Of a stretch of 18,631 nt of DNA, positions 7,771 to 14,468 are shown one piece after another. Below the pieces are notes generated by a model. The model was given only the letters and a program-made list of their open reading frames with translations, was not told where the DNA came from and did no database searches. A program made the translations under genes and the position numbers. Source of the DNA: Pseudomonadota bacterium (GTDB lineage: Bacteria; Pseudomonadota; Gammaproteobacteria; Burkholderiales; Thiobacillaceae); contig JAKBJA010000164.1 in assembly GCA_021836225.1 (NCBI GenBank), forward strand, positions 1 through 18,631, written 5' to 3'. Each line of letters opens with the position of its first letter. Position 1 is the first letter of the stretch.

Positions 7771-8229
7771 TCAATGCGTTTGTGCGGGAGCGGCCTGTTG
7801 CTGCTGCGCCTGTTGCTGCTGCAGGAACAGGGCTTCGAAATTGACCGGGTTCAAAAGCAGCGGCGGGAAGCCGGCGCGGATCACCACGTCGGACACGGTT
7901 TCACGCAGATACGGGAAGACGATGTTTGGGCAGCCGATGCCGAGCACCATCGGAATCTGGTCCTGCGGCACGTTCTGGATGCGGAAGATGCCGCCTTGGG
8001 TGCACTCGACCAGGAACATGGTCTTGTCGCCGATCTTGGCGGTGACGGTGACGGTAATGCTGGTTTGGTACATGTCTTCGCCCAGCGCGCGACTCTCGGT
8101 CGACATGTTGACGTCGATCTGCGGTGCCTCGCGTTCCAGGTAGATGGCGGGCGCGTTGGGCACCTCCAGCGACAGATCCTTGACGAAGAGTTTTTCGATA
8201 TTGAATACGGGTTGTTGCGCGTCGGTCAT
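7771..8229 (-). CDS. secB: Protein-export chaperone SecB
   Basis: Tetrameric cytoplasmic chaperone that keeps precursor proteins unfolded and delivers them to SecA. The 152 residues match the family's length and order: FNIEKLFVKDLSLEVPNAP near the start, then TVTAKIGDKTMFLVECTQGG, and the strongly conserved GIGCPNIVFPYLRETVSDVV followed by GFPPLLLNPVNFEALF. The C-terminal tail is rich in glutamine and alanine, as usual. The ATG at 8229 has a good AGGGAG five bases upstream. A terminator-like hairpin ends only about 20 bases before this start, so transcription into secB must begin there or pass through it. Confidence 0.97.
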   Translation of the reverse strand: MTDAQQPVFNIEKLFVKDLSLEVPNAPAIYLEREAPQIDVNMSTESRALGEDMYQTSITVTVTAKIGDKTMFLVECTQGGIFRIQNVPQDQIPMVLGIGCPNIVFPYLRETVSDVVIRAGFPPLLLNPVNFEALFLQQQQAQQQQAAPAQTH

Positions 8230-8243
8230 GGTGGCTCCCTGAA

Positions 8244-8270
8244 TAAGAAAACCGGAGCCTCAAGCTCCGG
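8244..8270 (-). terminator. Terminator-like hairpin just upstream of secB
   Basis: Read on the minus strand: CCGGAGC (8270-8264), loop TTGAG, GCTCCGG (8258-8252), then TTTTCTTATTC. A perfect 7-bp GC-rich stem followed by a T-rich run fits a Rho-independent terminator. It would end transcripts coming from trxC. It sits only about 15 bases before the secB Shine-Dalgarno sequence, so it could instead act in the secB leader. Confidence 0.65.
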
Positions 8271-8321
8271 AGATGGTGTGCATTTTACACGCGCTTATTG
8301 AATCCCCTGTGACGTGGCAGG

Positions 8322-8582
8322 CCATTGAAGCCCTATTCGGGAGTCGCGTTTGCACGAGAAAGGCCTGAATGCAAGGCGCGGGGCCGAAGGTCGTGGTCGT
8401 TCCACGATGCCGAGGCCCGCAACGCCGCAGACGGGCCTTTATCGTGCAAACCCTTCGGGACGTGGCTTTCCGGGCGGTCTGCTTTGTCGCGCCGCTTGCG
8501 AAGGGACGACCCTTTGCTTCACGACGCTTCGCGCATCCCATCCCGGAAAGCCGCGTCGCGGCCCCGAATAGGGCTTCAATGG
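8322..8582. repeat. 261-bp folded inverted-repeat element (MITE-like)
   Basis: The ends are a perfect 20-bp inverted repeat: CCATTGAAGCCCTATTCGGG at 8322-8341 and its complement at 8563-8582. Inside are two further long-range hairpins side by side: 8349-8365 with 8434-8450 (16 of 17 pairs) and 8461-8474 with 8542-8555 (13 of 14 pairs). A small CCUUCGGG hairpin (8452-8459) lies between them. The strand can thus fold as a three-way junction. No protein-like reading frame is present and no clear target-site duplication flanks it. The right end overlaps the trxC stop codon. It looks like a non-autonomous mobile or extragenic palindromic element; copy number in the genome is unknown. Confidence 0.7.
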
Positions 8583-8995
8583 TCTGCAAGCCAGCGTTTC
8601 AGCGCGTGGGCTTCCATCGCGCCCGAGGTGCGCGCCACTTCGACGCCGTTTTTGAACAGGATCAGGCTGGGGATGCCTTTGATGTGGTGGCGCATCGACA
8701 CCTGGGGATGCGCTTCGGTGTCGACCTTGGCGAAGCGCACGCGCGTGCCCATCTCGGCCGCCACCTGCTGGAACACCGGCGCCATCATCTTGCAGGGTCC
8801 GCACCAGCCGGCCCAGAAGTCGACCAGCACCGGCAGGCCGGCCTTGGCAATGAAGCGGTCGAAGCTGTTGGCAGAGAGATCAACCGGCTTGCCGGGCAAC
8901 AGGGGGGTGCCGCATTTGCCACACTTCGGGGCATCGGCCAGACGGTCGTCCGGAACGCGGTTGACGGCAAGGCAGTGGGGGCAGGCAAGTTCCAT
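8576..8995 (-). CDS. trxC: Zinc-binding thioredoxin (thioredoxin 2 type)
   Basis: Cytoplasmic disulfide reductase. The 139 residues comprise an N-terminal zinc ribbon with cysteines C5, C8, C25 and C28 (CPHC and CGKC), as in E. coli TrxC, and a thioredoxin fold with the active site WCGPC (64-68), the loop before the cis-proline KGIPS (106-110) and FKNG. The zinc ribbon can make such proteins sensitive to oxidants. The ATG at 8995 is favoured over a TTG at 9028 because it has AAGGA at good spacing and gives the zinc motif at the usual position. The gene follows grxC after 68 bp. Its last codons and stop (GAC CAT TGA) coincide with the end of the inverted-repeat element. Confidence 0.94.
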   Translation of the reverse strand: MELACPHCLAVNRVPDDRLADAPKCGKCGTPLLPGKPVDLSANSFDRFIAKAGLPVLVDFWAGWCGPCKMMAPVFQQVAAEMGTRVRFAKVDTEAHPQVSMRHHIKGIPSLILFKNGVEVARTSGAMEAHALKRWLADH

Positions 8996-9002
8996 CGGGG
9001 TT

Positions 9003-9030
9003 CCTTGAAGCGAAAGTCTTCGCTTCAAGG
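9003..9030 (-). promoter_or_regulatory. Perfect 12-bp hairpin covering the trxC ribosome binding site
   Basis: CCTTGAAGCGAA (9003-9014), loop AGTC, TTCGCTTCAAGG (9019-9030) is a perfect 12-bp stem with a 4-base loop. In the trxC message the second arm ends in AAGG, the core of the Shine-Dalgarno sequence AAGGA of trxC. The folded RNA would therefore hide the ribosome binding site. It could also slow decay from the 3' side of the upstream mRNA; no T-run follows, so it is not a standard terminator. Confidence 0.6.
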
Positions 9031-9063
9031 TGGGGGGCTGCGCCAGAAATTCAAGCGCGGGGA

Positions 9064-9327
9064 TCAGGCGCGCGCGAGCAGGGGGACCAGTTCACCGGCC
9101 GCATCCAGTGCCGAGGTGTCGTCGAACCCGCCGACGTGGGTGTCGCCGATGAACACCTGCGGCACGGTACGGCGGCCGCCGGAGCGGGTGATCATTTCCT
9201 CCTGCTTTGCCGGATCGAGGTCGATGCGGATCTTCTCGATTTCAGTAACGCCGCGGCTCTTGAGCAGGCGCTCTGCAGCCACGCAATAGGGGCACACGGC
9301 GGTGCAATACATCACGACCTTGGCCAT
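9064..9327 (-). CDS. grxC: Glutaredoxin 3
   Basis: Glutathione-dependent disulfide and mixed-disulfide reductase of the cytoplasm. The 87-residue protein has the dithiol active site CPYC (12-15), an extra C8, the glutathione-binding TVPQ (54-57) and GGFDD (66-70), all as in GrxC. The ATG at 9327 has AAGGAAG five to six bases upstream. It follows the rhodanese gene after 9 bp and so lies in the same operon. In many betaproteobacteria grxC is followed directly by secB; here trxC and the inverted-repeat element lie between. Confidence 0.96.
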   Translation of the reverse strand: MAKVVMYCTAVCPYCVAAERLLKSRGVTEIEKIRIDLDPAKQEEMITRSGGRRTVPQVFIGDTHVGGFDDTSALDAAGELVPLLARA

Positions 9328-9336
9328 GAAACTTCC

Positions 9337-9753
9337 TTATTTCTGGGTGACGGGCAGATTGGCGCGTTCCCACGCAATGATGCCGCCCGCCTGGTTGTAC
9401 ACGGTCTCGAAACCGGCTTTTTTCAGCATGCCGCAGGCGCGCGCCGAGCGCTGGCCGCTGCGGCAGGTGACGAGGATGGGTTTCGACTTGAATTTGTCGA
9501 GCTCGTTGAGACGGCCGGCCAGTTGGCCGAGCGGAATGTGCCTGGCCTTGGGAATGTGGCCGGCCGCGTACTCCTTGTCCTCGCGAACGTCGAGCACCAG
9601 TGCGTCGTCGTTGAACAGGCGGGTGGCTTTCAGGGTGTCGGCCTGCTCGACGCCCGACAATTTCCCGCCGATGAATGACCAGATGAGCATGGCGCCCGAG
9701 ACCACGGCCAGCGCCACCAGCATCCAGTTGTCCTGCAGGAATTGCACGTCCAT
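9337..9753 (-). CDS. Membrane-anchored rhodanese
   Basis: Single-domain sulfurtransferase predicted to carry sulfane sulfur as a cysteine persulfide. The 138 residues start with one membrane helix (about 11-30) and continue with a rhodanese domain: LVLDVREDKEYAAGHIPKARHIPL (52-75 region) and the active-site loop CRSGQRS with the persulfide-forming C97, then GGIIAW. It should sit on the inner membrane with the domain in the cytoplasm. AAGGAGG precedes the ATG at 9753. With the next upstream gene (DUF2892) it makes a split equivalent of E. coli YgaP, where both parts are fused. It could pass sulfur to or from glutathione via the adjacent glutaredoxin (inference). Confidence 0.93.
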   Translation of the reverse strand: MDVQFLQDNWMLVALAVVSGAMLIWSFIGGKLSGVEQADTLKATRLFNDDALVLDVREDKEYAAGHIPKARHIPLGQLAGRLNELDKFKSKPILVTCRSGQRSARACGMLKKAGFETVYNQAGGIIAWERANLPVTQK

Positions 9754-9765
9754 AAATGCGCCTCC

Positions 9766-9981
9766 TTACAGGCCGCCCTGCTGGAAGCCCACCTTTTTCA
9801 GCATGATGTCCATCGGGCAGAACCGGGTGATGCCGGACTGGAACAGGTTGAAGCCGACGAAGGCGGTGAACCACAGCCAGGAGATATGGGACATGTCGAT
9901 GCTGCCGGAAAAATGCGCCAGCGCAAGCGACAGCATGATGAAGGAACCGGCAATGATGCGGACGAGGCGTTCAACGGTCAT
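9766..9981 (-). CDS. DUF2892 (YgaP-like) small inner-membrane protein
   Basis: A 71-residue protein with two membrane segments (about 8-24 and 34-52) and the family pattern FNLFQSGITRFCPMDIMLKKVG. It resembles the membrane part of E. coli YgaP and the many stand-alone DUF2892 proteins next to rhodaneses and sulfur regulators. The conserved cysteine in RFCPM is present. AGGAG precedes the ATG at 9981. It lies 15 bp after the pump gene and 12 bp before the rhodanese gene, so it is part of the same operon. The biochemical role is unknown; a partner or anchor for persulfide handling is an inference from fusion in YgaP. Confidence 0.9.
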   Translation of the reverse strand: MTVERLVRIIAGSFIMLSLALAHFSGSIDMSHISWLWFTAFVGFNLFQSGITRFCPMDIMLKKVGFQQGGL

Positions 9982-9996
9982 GGTAAGACTCCTGTT

Positions 9997-12900
9997 TTAT
10001 TGAGAAGAAAATTTGCGGTAATTGGCCGCGTAGTAGAGCACGGGAATCACCACCAGCGTGAGCAGGGTGGAAACGAAAATGCCGAAAATCAAGGATACCG
10101 CGAGTCCGGAGAAAATCGGGTCATCGAGGATAAAGAAAGCGCCCATCATGGCTGCGGCGCCGGTCAGCACGATCGGCTTGGCGCGGGTGGCGCCGGCCTG
10201 GATCACCGCTTCCTGGAAGTTCATGCCGCCCCGCACCTGCTCGTTGATGAAGTCCACCAGCAGGATGGAATTGCGCACGATGATGCCGGCCAGCGCGATC
10301 ATGCCGATCATCGAGGTGGCGGTGAATTGCGCACCCAGCAGGGCATGGCCCGGCATCACGCCGATGATGGTGAGCGGAATCGGTGCCATGATGACGAGCG
10401 GGGTGAGGTAGCTCTTGAACTGGGCCACCACCAGCAAATAAATCAGCATCAGACCGAAGGCATAGGCCAGCCCCATGTCGCGGAAGGTTTCATAGGTCAC
10501 CTGCCATTCGCCGTCCCACTTCAGGCTGAACCCGGCGTAGGGATCTGCAGGCTGGCGGATGAAATATTCGGACAGCGTGCCGCCCTGATCAAGCGCCTTG
10601 TCCTTGAGGTCGCCGCGCATCGAGAACAGACCGTATAGCGGCGAATCCAGCTTGCCACCGGTGTCGCCGAACACGAACACCACCGGCAGCAGATCCTTGT
10701 GGTAGATGCTCTTTTCACGCGCGCTCGGCATCACTTCCACCAGTTCGGATAAGGGCACCAGATTGCCGTTGTTCCCGCGCACCGTCAGCTTCAGGAGTTC
10801 TTCGATCCTGGTTTGGCGCTCCGGCGGCAGGGTGATGCGTACCGGGATTTCGTATTTGGCGCCGCTGCCGTGAATGGGGGTGACGTTTTCGCCCGACAAC
10901 CCCATTTTCATCGCCGCGACGATGTCCTTCTGCGCCACGCCCACCAACGCGGCCTTGTTCTGCAGCACGCGCAGCACAAAACGCTGGGCGTCGTCCTCCA
11001 CCGTATCGTCGATGGCGACGATGCCCTCGGTTTTTTCAAAGACGCCGCGTACTTGTTTGGCGACCTTGCTCTGCGCGTCGTAATCGGGGCCATAGATTTC
11101 GGCGACGATGGGCGACATCACCGGCGGGCCGGGCGGCACTTCGACGACCTTGACGTCGGCGCCGTGCTTTTTCGCGATCGCCTCCACTGCCGGCCGGATC
11201 GCCTGCGCGATGTCGTGGCTCTTGCGGTCGCGGTCGTGCTTGTCGACCAGATTGACCTGCAGGTCGCCGACCTCGGGGCCGGAGCGCAGGTAATACTGCC
11301 GTACCAGACCGTTGAAGTTGATCGGCGCTGCCGTGCCCGCATAGGCCTGATAGTCGATGACTTCGGGAACCGCAGCGACGGCTGCGCCCATTTCGGCGAG
11401 CACTTGGGCGGTTTTCTCCAGCGGCGTGCCGACCGGCATGTCGACGACGATCTGGAATTCCGACTTGTTGTCGAACGGCAGCATTTTCAGGATGACCAAC
11501 TGCACCACCGGCAGCGCGACCGAAACGAGGATGGCAAGCCCGATCCCCAGCCACAGCTTGCGGCGTGCGCCTTTGCCTTCGGTACCGCGCAGGAAGGGCG
11601 TGAGGCGGGCGCGGAACAAGGCGGTGAGCTTGCTGTCGCCTGTCCCGTGGGGGCCGTGCGCCTCCTGCTTGATCAGTTTCAGCGCCAGCCAGGGCGTGAC
11701 GATGAAGGCGATCGCCAGCGAGATCAGCATGCCGATCGAGGCGTTGATCGGGATCGGGCTCATGTAGGGCCCCATCAGGCCGGTGACGAAGGCCATCGGC
11801 AGGAGCGCGGCAATGACCGTCAGCGTGGCGAGGATGGTGGGGCCGCCCACCTCGTCTACCGCGCGCGGAATGATCGCTTCGAGGCCGTCGTGGTCGAGCG
11901 CCATGCGGCGGTGGATGTTCTCCACCACCACGATGGCGTCGTCGACCAGAATGCCGATCGAGAAGATCAGCGCGAACAGCGATACCCGGTTGAGCGTGAA
12001 GCCCCACGCCCACGACGCGAACAGCGTGGCCGCCAGCGTCAGCAGCACCGCCGCGCCGACGATCAGCGCCTCGCGTTTGCCGATGGCGAACAGCACCAGC
12101 AGCACTACCGAGGCGGTGGCGAAGATCAGCTTCTGGATCAGCTTCTTCGCCTTGTCGTCGGCGGTGGCGCCGTAGTTGCGAGTGACGCTGACCTCGACGC
12201 CCTCGGGCAGGATGCTGTTTTGCAGGGTGTTCACCCGCGCGATGACTTTTTCCGCGACGTCGACCGCGTTCTCGCCTGGTTTTTTCGAGATCGCCAGGGT
12301 GACGGCCGGATAGGTCAGGCCCTGGCTGGCCCTGTTCGTGCCGCCCGCGCCGGGGCCGTGCCACACATAGCGCGCCGGCTGGTCTGGACCCCCTACGACG
12401 CTGGCGATGTCGCTCATGTACACCGCGCGGCCCTGCGACACGCCGACCACCAGCTGCTTGACGTCGGCCGCACCGGTGAGGAAGGTGCCGGTCTGCACCA
12501 GAATTTCCTGGTTGCTCGCCACCAGGGTGCCCGACGGTTGCGCGGCGTTGGACACCTGCAGCGCATCGCGGATGTCCTGCGCCGACACATCGAACGCCGC
12601 CATGCGGTCGGGATCCATCATCACCCGCACCGCGCGGCCGGGGCCGCCGACGGTGGTGACCTCCCGCGTGCCGGCGATGCGTTTCAGTTCGATCTCGGCT
12701 GCGTGCGCCGCCTGCTCAAGTTCATAGGCACCGCGCGTTTCATCACGCGTCCACAGGGTGACGGTAACGATCGGCACGTCGTCGATGCCGAGCGGCTTGA
12801 TGATGGGTTCGCCGACGCCGAGTTCAGGCGACACCCAGTCACGGTTGGCCTGGATCGTGTCGTACAGCCGCACCAGCGCCTGGGTGCGATCCTGTCCCAC

Positions 12901-13197
12901 CAGGTATTGCACCGTCAGCACCGCCATGCCGGGCTTGGAAACGGAATAGATATGCTCGATGCCGGCGATCTGCGACAGCACCTGCTCGGCGGGGGTGGCC
13001 ACCAGCGCTTCCACGTCTTTCGCCGAGGCGCCGGGGAAGGGGATGAATACGTTGGCCATGGTCACGTTGATCTGCGGCTCTTCCTCGCGCGGCGTGATCA
13101 GGATGGCGAACAGCCCCAGGAGCGCCGCGATCAGCGCGATCAGCGGGGTGAGCTGGGACGTGAGAAAGAAACGGGCAATGCGTCCGGAGAGTCCCAT
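9997..13197 (-). CDS. RND efflux pump, inner-membrane permease
   Basis: Proton-driven exporter of the AcrB-like (HAE-1) branch of the RND superfamily, expected to work as a trimer with the adaptor encoded just upstream and an outer-membrane channel that is not in this window. The 1066 residues show the first membrane helix (about 13-33), the porter start ASAKDVEALVATPAE, and the TM4 proton-relay FSIGILVDDAIVVVENI with D419 and D420. The second half has the matching helix bundle. The TM10 motif reads IIVRNSILLVDF, with R975 where AcrB has lysine K940. The TM4 pattern argues against the heavy-metal (CusA-type) branch. The substrate is not readable from sequence. It follows the adaptor gene by 12 bp. 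Confidence 0.95.
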   Translation of the reverse strand: MGLSGRIARFFLTSQLTPLIALIAALLGLFAILITPREEEPQINVTMANVFIPFPGASAKDVEALVATPAEQVLSQIAGIEHIYSVSKPGMAVLTVQYLVGQDRTQALVRLYDTIQANRDWVSPELGVGEPIIKPLGIDDVPIVTVTLWTRDETRGAYELEQAAHAAEIELKRIAGTREVTTVGGPGRAVRVMMDPDRMAAFDVSAQDIRDALQVSNAAQPSGTLVASNQEILVQTGTFLTGAADVKQLVVGVSQGRAVYMSDIASVVGGPDQPARYVWHGPGAGGTNRASQGLTYPAVTLAISKKPGENAVDVAEKVIARVNTLQNSILPEGVEVSVTRNYGATADDKAKKLIQKLIFATASVVLLVLFAIGKREALIVGAAVLLTLAATLFASWAWGFTLNRVSLFALIFSIGILVDDAIVVVENIHRRMALDHDGLEAIIPRAVDEVGGPTILATLTVIAALLPMAFVTGLMGPYMSPIPINASIGMLISLAIAFIVTPWLALKLIKQEAHGPHGTGDSKLTALFRARLTPFLRGTEGKGARRKLWLGIGLAILVSVALPVVQLVILKMLPFDNKSEFQIVVDMPVGTPLEKTAQVLAEMGAAVAAVPEVIDYQAYAGTAAPINFNGLVRQYYLRSGPEVGDLQVNLVDKHDRDRKSHDIAQAIRPAVEAIAKKHGADVKVVEVPPGPPVMSPIVAEIYGPDYDAQSKVAKQVRGVFEKTEGIVAIDDTVEDDAQRFVLRVLQNKAALVGVAQKDIVAAMKMGLSGENVTPIHGSGAKYEIPVRITLPPERQTRIEELLKLTVRGNNGNLVPLSELVEVMPSAREKSIYHKDLLPVVFVFGDTGGKLDSPLYGLFSMRGDLKDKALDQGGTLSEYFIRQPADPYAGFSLKWDGEWQVTYETFRDMGLAYAFGLMLIYLLVVAQFKSYLTPLVIMAPIPLTIIGVMPGHALLGAQFTATSMIGMIALAGIIVRNSILLVDFINEQVRGGMNFQEAVIQAGATRAKPIVLTGAAAMMGAFFILDDPIFSGLAVSLIFGIFVSTLLTLVVIPVLYYAANYRKFSSQ

Positions 13198-13209
13198 GCG
13201 TATTCCCGT

Positions 13210-14250
13210 TTATTTGGCCGGCTGGTTGGCGGCGCTCTTGGCGTAGATGCCGGCCTTGACCGGTTCGAGCGCGATGACGTCTCCCGGATTCAGGCCGGAC
13301 AGCACTTCAACCAGGCCGCGGCCATTGGGCGTACCCAGGCGGATCTGCCGCAGGCTCACCCGATCCTTGTCCACCACGTACACCGCGGTGATTTCGGAGC
13401 GGCGCACCACCGCGCTTGCCGGGATGGTGAGCTTGCGCGCGCTGCCCACCGAGAAGTGAGCGCGCGCAAACATGCCGGGGATGACGCCTTCCAGGTTGGT
13501 CGGCAGGTCGATCCGTACCTTGACCGTGTGGGTGGCGGCATCCGCCGACGGCAGCACGGTGATGCCGGCGGCATCGATCCATCTGTTGAGCGAGGGAATC
13601 TCGACCGCTACACGCGGCGAGGCTTTCACCTCGGCCAGCTTGTACTGGGGGATGTTGGCGATCACCCGCATGTCCTTGGGATCGAAGCCGGTCATCAGCG
13701 GCGTGCCGGGCGCGACGGTTTCGCCTACTTCGACGTGGCGGGCGGCGACCACGCCGGAATACGGCGCGGTGATCACGGTGTAGCCGCTGACCGCCGCAGT
13801 CTGGCCAACGCCTGCGCGCGCCGCGCGTGCAGCCGCTTCGGCGGCACGGAATTCGGCGGTGGCGCGGTCGAGCGCCGCCTGGCTGATGAATTTCTGCTGG
13901 AAGAGTTGCTGCTGGCGCTGGTAATTGGCGCGTGCGTTGGCCAGCGTGGCATCGGCCTGCGCCACCTGCGCCCGGCTGCCCGCCACGGCGGACGACAGTT
14001 CCTGCGCGGAAAGACGGACGATGACCGTGCCCGCCTTGACGTAATCGCCGGAGTCAAAGTTCACCGCCGATACGCGTCCCGATACCTGTGCGGCAATGGT
14101 GGATTGCTTGACGGCTTCGACTGTGGCTTCGGTGGAATAACCGCTGTCGGTCATCTGGTATTTCACCGGCGCAATAGCGAAAGGCAGCGCAGCCCAGGCG
14201 GATGGCGAAACGAGGATGACGCAGGCCAGCAAACGGGCGGGGTTCAGCAC
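13210..14250 (-). CDS. RND efflux adaptor (periplasmic membrane-fusion protein)
   Basis: Links the pump to an outer-membrane channel across the periplasm. The 346 residues start with a signal peptide (about 1-20, ending in SAWA). There is no lipobox cysteine, so it is probably not a lipoprotein. Next come a lipoyl half-domain (STIAAQVSGRVSAVNFDSGDYV region, 50-71), an alpha-helical hairpin rich in A, Q and R (about 84-148), the second lipoyl half (ITAPYSGVVAARHVEVGETV, 160-179) and beta-barrel domains. The start is the GTG at 14250, chosen because GGAGG lies six bases upstream and it begins the signal peptide. It is the first gene of the pump operon, just after the palindromic operator. Confidence 0.94.
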   Translation of the reverse strand: MLNPARLLACVILVSPSAWAALPFAIAPVKYQMTDSGYSTEATVEAVKQSTIAAQVSGRVSAVNFDSGDYVKAGTVIVRLSAQELSSAVAGSRAQVAQADATLANARANYQRQQQLFQQKFISQAALDRATAEFRAAEAAARAARAGVGQTAAVSGYTVITAPYSGVVAARHVEVGETVAPGTPLMTGFDPKDMRVIANIPQYKLAEVKASPRVAVEIPSLNRWIDAAGITVLPSADAATHTVKVRIDLPTNLEGVIPGMFARAHFSVGSARKLTIPASAVVRRSEITAVYVVDKDRVSLRQIRLGTPNGRGLVEVLSGLNPGDVIALEPVKAGIYAKSAANQPAK

Positions 14251-14271
14251 AGGTGACCTCCAGTAAATCGT

Positions 14272-14305
14272 TCATTAGATTATTCTAATTAACCATTCAA
14301 TTCAA
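14272..14305 (-). promoter_or_regulatory. Promoter and ArsR-type operator of the RND operon
   Basis: A perfect palindrome ATTAGA-TTAT-TCTAAT lies at 14274-14289, extended imperfectly to TTC...TAA outside. On the minus strand a TTGAAT (14305-14300) is 17 bp from a TAATCT (14282-14277), giving a possible sigma-70 promoter whose -10 falls inside the palindrome. A dimeric ArsR repressor bound there would block the promoter. The first gene (adaptor, GTG at 14250) starts about 25 bp further on. The palindrome is seen directly; the promoter match is moderate. Confidence 0.65.
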
Positions 14306-14416
14306 GTGCTTGTACAGCATTTGTGGTGAAATTGAGCGGCGACTTGCCGGGAAAGTATGCACCACAACCGATCTTCGATCTATCCGATGCCCAATGCGGG
14401 CGCTACTTCATGCCCC
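14306..14416. other. Spacer between arsR terminator and pump promoter
   Basis: About 110 bp. It contains an 8-bp inverted repeat TTGTGGTG (14321-14328) and CACCACAA (14360-14367) separated by 31 bases, of unknown meaning. I see no gene here. Confidence 0.3.
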
Positions 14417-14452
14417 AAAAAAAGGCCCGGCACGCTCGCGCGTTGCCGGGCC
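14417..14452 (-). terminator. Rho-independent terminator of the arsR gene
   Basis: Minus strand: GGCCCGGCA (14452-14444), 11-base loop, TGCCGGGCC (14432-14424), then seven T (14423-14417). A perfect 9-bp GC-rich stem plus T7 is a strong intrinsic terminator, 16 bp past the arsR stop. It separates arsR from the pump operon. Confidence 0.92.
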
Positions 14453-14468
14453 GGGGGATGACGGGTGC

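Noticed and set aside
8260..8589. Open frames inside the inverted-repeat element
   Set aside because: They arise from the palindromic GC-rich repeat, match no family I know, and contain no plausible ribosome binding site or domain.
10813..14256. An 1147-codon open frame on the plus strand opposite the RND genes
   Set aside because: It is antisense to two clear genes, very rich in H, R, D and G, and without domains. Such long mirror frames are normal in GC-rich DNA.
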